In this document: piece by piece, positions 59,550 through 63,686 of the stretch
Layout of the letters: each line of letters starts with the position of its first letter
Position numbering within the stretch: the stretch's first letter is position 1
Program-made: the position numbers and the translations under genes
The notes under the pieces: model-generated
Databases searched by the model: none
What the model saw: only the letters and a program-made list of their open reading frames with translations
What the model was told of the DNA's origin: nothing
From: Croceibacterium_A sp035555595
Lineage (GTDB): Bacteria > Pseudomonadota > Alphaproteobacteria > Sphingomonadales > Sphingomonadaceae
DNA: 63,686 nt
Assembly: GCA_035555595.1 (NCBI GenBank)
Contig: DATMGK010000107.1
Span: 1 to 63,686 of the forward strand
Direction: 5' to 3'

Positions 59550-61472
59550 TTACGCCCTCGCTTCCTCCACGCCCGCGCTGTTGTGGCGCAGTGCGGAGAG
59601 CACGGTCTGGACGATGTGCGGGGCGGTGAGACGCGCTTCGTCGTACTGGCGCGCGGGATCGTCATGTTCCTGAAACAGGTCGGGCAGGCGCATAGTGCGG
59701 ATGCGAAGGCCGGAATCGGTCAGCCCTTCGTCGCTGGCGAGCGTCAGCACATGCGCGCCGAGGCCGCCGATGCTGCCTTCCTCGATAGTGACGACGACTT
59801 CGTGCGTGGTCATCAGTCGCCGGATCAGCACGGTATCGAGCGGCTTGGCAAAGCGCAGGTCCGCCACCGTAGTCGAAAGGCCCTTCGCCTCCAGTTGATC
59901 GGCTGCCTTCAGCGCCTCTGCCAGCCGGGTGCCGAGTGAGAGCAGGGCGATCTTGCTGCCCTGCCGCACCACGCGGCCCTTGCCGATTTCCAATCGTTCG
60001 GGGACTTCCGGCAACGGCACGCCCACGCCCGCACCGCGCGGATAACGGAAGGCAATCGGGCCTTCATCATGCAGCGCTGCGGTGTAAGTCATGTGGACCA
60101 GTTCCGCCTCATCCGCCGCGGCCATGACGACCATGTTCGGCAGAGTGGCAAGGTAGGTCACGTCGAACGATCCGGCGTGCGTGGCCCCGTCCGCGCCCAC
60201 AAGCCCGGCGCGGTCGATCGCGAAACGCACCGGCAGGTTCTGGATCGCCACGTCATGCACCACCTGATCGAAGGCGCGCTGAAGGAACGTGGAATAGATC
60301 GCGCAGAACGGCCGCATTCCCTGAGCGGCAAGCCCGGCGGCAAACGTCACCGCGTGCTGTTCGGCGATACCGACGTCGAACGCGCGTTCCGGATGAGCGT
60401 TGGCAAACCTGTCCACGCCCGTGCCGCTGGGCATCGCCGCAGTGATCGCGCAGATGCGATCGTCGGTTTCGGCCAGCTTCGTCAGTGTGTCGGCAAAGAC
60501 GTTCTGATAGGCTGGCGGGCCACCACTGGATTTCTTCTGCTTGCCGGTGATGACGTCGAACTTCTGCACGCCGTGATATTTGTCGGCGCTGTTTTCGGCC
60601 GGGGCATAACCCTTGCCCTTCTGCGTCACGACATGGATCAGGATCGGCCCTTCTTCCGCGTCGCGCACATTTTCCAGCACCGGCACCAGATGGTCCAGAT
60701 TGTGCCCGTCGATCGGGCCGACGTAGTAGAACCCCAGTTCTTCGAACAGCGTGCCGCCGGTCACCATGCCGCGGGTGAATTCTTCCGCCTTCCGCGCGGC
60801 ATCCCGCGCGCGGCGAGAGAAGCGGCCGATCGCCTGCTTGGCAAAATGACGCAGACCCAGATAGTTGGGCGAGCAAACCAACCGCGCGAGATAAGCGGAA
60901 AGGCCGCCCACGGGTGGGGCGATGGACATGTCGTTGTCGTTCAGGATCACGATCAGCCGGTTGCCCGCCTGTTCGGCATTATTCATCGCCTCGTAAGCCA
61001 TGCCCGCGCTCATCGCGCCGTCGCCGATCACCGCAATCGCCTTGCCCGGCTTGTTCGCCAGCTTGTTCGCCACGGCAAAGCCCAGCGCGGCGGAGATCGA
61101 GGTGGAACTGTGGGCCGCACCGAAGGGGTCGTATTCGCTTTCCGCCCGGCGGGTAAAACCGCTGAGTCCCTCAGTCTGGCGCAGAGTGCGGATGCGGCTG
61201 CGGCGCCCGGTGACGATCTTGTGCGGATAGGCCTGATGGCCCACGTCCCACACCAGCCGGTCTTCCGGCGTGTTGAACACATAGTGCAGCGCAACGGTCA
61301 GTTCGACCACGCCCAGCCCGGAACCCAGGTGCCCGCCGGTGCTGCCGACGGCATCGATCATCTCAAGGCGCAGTTCATCAGCCAGCTGGCGAAGCTGGCC
61401 CTGTTCAAGCTTGCGAATGTCCGCCGGGATATCAACCGTATCGAGCAGCGGCGTCTGGGGACGGGAATTCAT
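59550..61472 (-). CDS. dxs: 1-Deoxy-D-xylulose-5-phosphate synthase
   Basis: The protein has 640 aa, the usual length. It makes DXP from pyruvate and glyceraldehyde 3-phosphate with thiamine diphosphate, the first step of the non-mevalonate isoprenoid pathway. Seen: GGHLGSGLGVVELTVALHYVF, DVGHQAYPHKIVTGR, GDGAMSAGMAYEAMNN (ThDP motif), GIAEQHAVTFAAGLA and IDRAGLVGADGATHAG (transketolase C-terminal signature). The ATG at 61472 has a well-spaced N-terminus. It precedes the HAD-like lipoprotein gene and follows the Zur-like gene on the same strand. Confidence 0.96.
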   Translation of the reverse strand: MNSRPQTPLLDTVDIPADIRKLEQGQLRQLADELRLEMIDAVGSTGGHLGSGLGVVELTVALHYVFNTPEDRLVWDVGHQAYPHKIVTGRRSRIRTLRQTEGLSGFTRRAESEYDPFGAAHSSTSISAALGFAVANKLANKPGKAIAVIGDGAMSAGMAYEAMNNAEQAGNRLIVILNDNDMSIAPPVGGLSAYLARLVCSPNYLGLRHFAKQAIGRFSRRARDAARKAEEFTRGMVTGGTLFEELGFYYVGPIDGHNLDHLVPVLENVRDAEEGPILIHVVTQKGKGYAPAENSADKYHGVQKFDVITGKQKKSSGGPPAYQNVFADTLTKLAETDDRICAITAAMPSGTGVDRFANAHPERAFDVGIAEQHAVTFAAGLAAQGMRPFCAIYSTFLQRAFDQVVHDVAIQNLPVRFAIDRAGLVGADGATHAGSFDVTYLATLPNMVVMAAADEAELVHMTYTAALHDEGPIAFRYPRGAGVGVPLPEVPERLEIGKGRVVRQGSKIALLSLGTRLAEALKAADQLEAKGLSTTVADLRFAKPLDTVLIRRLMTTHEVVVTIEEGSIGGLGAHVLTLASDEGLTDSGLRIRTMRLPDLFQEHDDPARQYDEARLTAPHIVQTVLSALRHNSAGVEEARA

Positions 61473-61519
61473 TTCAGCGGCTTACACCCGGTAAAACGGA
61501 CTGTCGATGAACGGCGCGC

Positions 61520-61981
61520 CTAACCGGCGCATTCCTCGCAGATACCGCGCAATTCTACCACAGGGCGCACATCGGCGAAGCCGGCGCTGTTCCCCGCTTC
61601 GCGCAGGGCGCCGGTAAGGCGATCGTCGTCGAGGTGTGTGGCCTGCCCGCAGTCGTCGCAGATCAGGAAAATGCAATCGTGGCGGCATCCGGGGTGAGTA
61701 TTGGCGAGATAGGCATTCGCGCTTTCCACCCGGTTGGCCAGATTGGTGCGCACGAACAGATCGAGGATGCGATAGACGCTGTTCGCCGCGACGCGCTTGC
61801 CGCGACGCTTGCCCACTGTCTCGGCAATATCATAGGCGGACGCGGGCCGGTCCTGCGCGGCCAGCGCTTCGAACACATCCGCGCGCATCGTGGTCCATTG
61901 CTCCCCCGCACGGGTGAGCACGTCTTCGGCTTCCGCGATCAGCGTTTCGCCGGAATGTTCATGATGAGTATGGCCCGCCAT
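61520..61981 (-). CDS. Fur-family transcriptional repressor, Zur-like
   Basis: The product has 153 aa: a His-rich N-terminus (GHTHHEH), winged helix (TMRADVFEALAAQDRPASAYDIAETVG, RVAANSVYRILDLFVRTN), HPGCRHDCIFLICDDCGQ and GICEECAG. Two CxxC pairs build the structural zinc site. Zur controls zinc uptake; Fur or PerR-like roles are possible. The ATG at 61981 is preferred to a GTG at 62002; neither has a clear ribosome binding site. The TATAT at about -16 could be a -10 box. It lies 38 bp from msrA, same strand. Confidence 0.88.
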   Translation of the reverse strand: MAGHTHHEHSGETLIAEAEDVLTRAGEQWTTMRADVFEALAAQDRPASAYDIAETVGKRRGKRVAANSVYRILDLFVRTNLANRVESANAYLANTHPGCRHDCIFLICDDCGQATHLDDDRLTGALREAGNSAGFADVRPVVELRGICEECAG

Positions 61982-62018
61982 GGCGACGATATAGGCGCAC
62001 ACTGCGTGCGGAACAATG

Positions 62019-62690
62019 TCAGCCGGTGGTGAAGGCCGCGCTGTAGAACGAGGGGAACTTTTCCCTCAGCGCCTCTACCTTGGGCGCATCCCAGCGGCGG
62101 ATGTAGGGGTGGTTGGGGTTCTTCTTCGCGAAATCCTGATGATAGGTTTCCGCAGGATAGAACGTCCGCGCCCGTTCGACCGCGACCACGATCGGCTTCG
62201 ACCATGCGTTGCTGGCGCGCATCTGGGTGAGATAGGCGGCAGCTACGGCACGTTGTTCGTCAGATGTAGGCACAATAGCCGCACGATACTGCGTGCCACG
62301 GTCGGGACCCTGCGCATTGAGCATGGTTGGGTCCGCAACGACCGAGAAAAGAATCTGCAGCAGCTGATCGTAACGGATGACCGAAGGATCATAAGTGACC
62401 CTGACGGCTTCGGCATGGCCGGTGCCACCAGCGGAGACGCGATCGTAATGAGCGGTGGCCGCGCTGCCGCCGTGATAGCCGGACACGGCGCTGGACACGC
62501 CCTTGGTGTGGCTGAACACCGCCTCCACGCCCCAGAAGCAGCCGCCCGCGAAGATCGCCGTTTTCTGCCCGCCAGTTTCCTTCGCGGTGCGCGTGGCAGC
62601 AGGAGCGTCGAAAACCGCTTCTGCCGAAGCGGGGGCGCAGGCGGAAAGAGCCATGGCCGCCGCCGCAAAAAGGGCAGCGAAGCGCTTCAC
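62019..62690 (-). CDS. msrA: Peptide-methionine (S)-S-oxide reductase, lipoprotein form
   Basis: The product has 223 aa. The catalytic site is GGCFWGVEAVF; GYHGGSAATAHYDRVSAGGTGHAEAVRVTYDP, RGTQYRAAIVP and YHQDFAKKNPNHPY follow, so the domain is complete. The N-terminus is a signal peptide with a lipobox-like ALSAC, so the enzyme is probably exported and membrane-anchored, repairing oxidised methionines in the envelope. The start is a GTG at 62690 because the signal peptide begins there (MKRFAALF). A 30-aa ORF ends two bases upstream. Confidence 0.9.
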   Translation of the reverse strand: MKRFAALFAAAAMALSACAPASAEAVFDAPAATRTAKETGGQKTAIFAGGCFWGVEAVFSHTKGVSSAVSGYHGGSAATAHYDRVSAGGTGHAEAVRVTYDPSVIRYDQLLQILFSVVADPTMLNAQGPDRGTQYRAAIVPTSDEQRAVAAAYLTQMRASNAWSKPIVVAVERARTFYPAETYHQDFAKKNPNHPYIRRWDAPKVEALREKFPSFYSAAFTTG

Positions 62691-62692
62691 GG

Positions 62693-62785
62693 CTAGATCG
62701 ACACCATGTGAGCGGTGAGAATCGCGGCCGTCACGCCGAAACCGATGACGAAAGAGCGAAGAACGCCGGGTGTGAACAGGCCCAT
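62693..62785 (-). CDS. Possible 30-aa membrane peptide ahead of msrA
   Basis: The frame reads MGLFTPGVLRSFVIGFGVTA, then AILTAHMVSI and stop. It is almost entirely one hydrophobic helix, a typical small membrane protein. It stops two bases before the msrA GTG, which otherwise lacks a ribosome binding site, so coupling of translation from this frame could drive msrA. The Shine-Dalgarno is weak (GGA, about 9 bases before the ATG). Without expression data it could also be a chance ORF. Confidence 0.45.
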   Translation of the reverse strand: MGLFTPGVLRSFVIGFGVTAAILTAHMVSI

Positions 62786-62921
62786 GATCAATATCCGAAT
62801 CAATAATTCTGTGTGCCACCGGACCTATCCTCTCGAGACTTTAAACTCGGTGAATGCACCGTCAGGCTGGCATTCATATAGGAAAGGGGTGTCGAGGAAC
62901 AACCGGCGGACGCCGCTGGGA

Positions 62922-63686
62922 TCAATGGCGGAAGTGGCGCATCCCGGTGAACACCATGGCCAACCCCGCGGCATCGGCGGCGGCGATCACTTCATCGTCT
63001 CGCATCGCGCCGCCCGGCTGGATCACTGCCGTGGCCCCGGCTTCGACCGCAGCCTCCAACCCGTCAGCGAAAGGCAGGAATGCTTCTGACGCCATAGCGC
63101 TGCCGATGGTGCGCGACTGGTCCCAGCCAGCCGCCTGCGCCGCTTCCCGCGCGCGGATAGCGGCTATGCGGGCGGAATCACGGCGGTTCATCTGCCCCGC
63201 GCCGATACCGGCGGTCGCGCCGTCACGAGCAAAGACGATCGCGTTGGATTTCACATGCCGCGCGATCGTCCACGCGAACAGGCAGTCCGCCAGTTCCTGA
63301 TCGGTCGGCGCTCGTTTTGTTACAACTCGCAGGTCGTCTGCGGAGACCGCACCATTGTCACGCGTCTGCACCAGCAGGGCACCGGCGATCGGCTTTACCA
63401 GCAGACCCGGCCGCCGCGCATCAAGCAGATCGTCGAGCAGCAGGAGGCGCAGGTTCGGCTTCGCGGCGAAGGCGGCGCGCGCCGCATCGTCCGCGCCGGG
63501 CGCGATCACGACTTCGGTGAAGATTTCCGTGATCGCCGCAGCCGTAACCGCATCTAGCGGGCGATTGACCGCCACGATGCCGCCGAAAGCGGAAACGCGA
63601 TCGCAATCGAACGCCGCGCGATAGGCCCCTTCGAGCGTCGCGGCCTGCGCCACACCGCAGGGATTGGCATGCTTGACGATGACCAC
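62922..63686 (-). CDS. purH: Bifunctional purine biosynthesis protein PurH, C-terminal part
   Basis: Only 254 residues lie in the window; the gene continues past the right edge. VIVKHANPCGVAQAATLEGAYRAAFDCDRVSAFGGIVAVNRP is the AICAR transformylase active region (KHANPCG), and HVKSNAIVFARDGATAGIGAGQMNRRDSARIA its second signature, both seen here in segments. The fragment ends in TGMRHFRH. It transfers a formyl group to AICAR and, with the missing N-terminal part, closes the IMP ring. The 136 bp between it and the 30-aa ORF hold no gene. Confidence 0.94.
   Translation of the reverse strand: MVIVKHANPCGVAQAATLEGAYRAAFDCDRVSAFGGIVAVNRPLDAVTAAAITEIFTEVVIAPGADDAARAAFAAKPNLRLLLLDDLLDARRPGLLVKPIAGALLVQTRDNGAVSADDLRVVTKRAPTDQELADCLFAWTIARHVKSNAIVFARDGATAGIGAGQMNRRDSARIAAIRAREAAQAAGWDQSRTIGSAMASEAFLPFADGLEAAVEAGATAVIQPGGAMRDDEVIAAADAAGLAMVFTGMRHFRH

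Noticed and set aside
1..63686. tRNA, rRNA and CRISPR features
   Set aside because: No clover-leaf-like sequence, rRNA segment or regularly spaced repeat array was recognised in the intergenic regions.

Overview
The window reads as the chromosome of a sphingomonad (order Sphingomonadales, Alphaproteobacteria). The support is high-GC coding throughout, a UrcA-family protein, a TonB-dependent receptor beside large oxidative catabolic operons, an HWE-type histidine kinase, and alphaproteobacterial forms of GyrB, GlnD, Dxs, IhfB and a Zur-like regulator. No rRNA, tRNA or CRISPR array was recognised. All functional calls come from reading motifs; no database search was possible.

Region 1 (1-13.9 kb) is one end of an integrated mobile element. 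It carries a toprim-type protein (cut by the window edge), a 1439-aa strawberry-notch methylase/helicase fusion, a large ParB-like protein, an ArdC-type antirestriction protein, a DUF2958 protein, several small unknown proteins, an AlpA-type regulator, a ParD antitoxin without a visible toxin, and a DUF4102-type tyrosine recombinase. The recombinase gene points away from repeated ACCGTCA arm-type sites that lie between it and the 3' end of guaA, a known island insertion site. At least three genes in the element (and probably five) share a structured 5' leader. Its stem ends in the Shine-Dalgarno sequence and shows compensatory base changes between copies. It resembles the published radC RNA motif.

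Region 2 (13.9-30.2 kb) is core chromosome: guaA, a urcA-like gene with a 27-aa ORF behind it, gyrB, a leucine-degradation group (ivd and mccB) with two tandem secreted esterases inserted between them, an HWE histidine kinase, a MidA-type methyltransferase, lgt and glnD.

Region 3 (30.2-56 kb) is an accessory catabolic supercluster. A minus-strand group (CoA transferase, VOC protein, MetE-like protein) diverges from a plus-strand run (citryl-CoA-lyase-like protein, GMC oxidoreductase, two metallo-beta-lactamase-fold hydrolases, P450, 3-hydroxyisobutyrate-dehydrogenase-like protein, MFS transporter, NTF2-like protein, small membrane protein). That run meets head-on a 13-gene minus-strand operon (MFS transporter, FAD monooxygenase, alpha/beta hydrolase, CmcJ/NvfI-like oxygenase, two SxxK serine hydrolases, carboxymuconolactone-decarboxylase-like protein, two NTF2-like proteins, two SDRs, a phytoene-dehydrogenase-like oxidoreductase and a 70-aa protein). 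The two operons share stop-codon bases. A TonB-dependent receptor is transcribed divergently from the large operon. The layout suggests uptake, oxygenation, hydrolysis and CoA-dependent cleavage of a complex oxygenated natural product or xenobiotic whose identity I cannot determine.

Region 4 (56-63.7 kb) is core again: ihfB, a YtrA-type GntR regulator, a POT-family peptide transporter, a HAD-like lipoprotein, dxs, a Zur-like regulator, a 30-aa ORF ahead of msrA, and the 3' part of purH.
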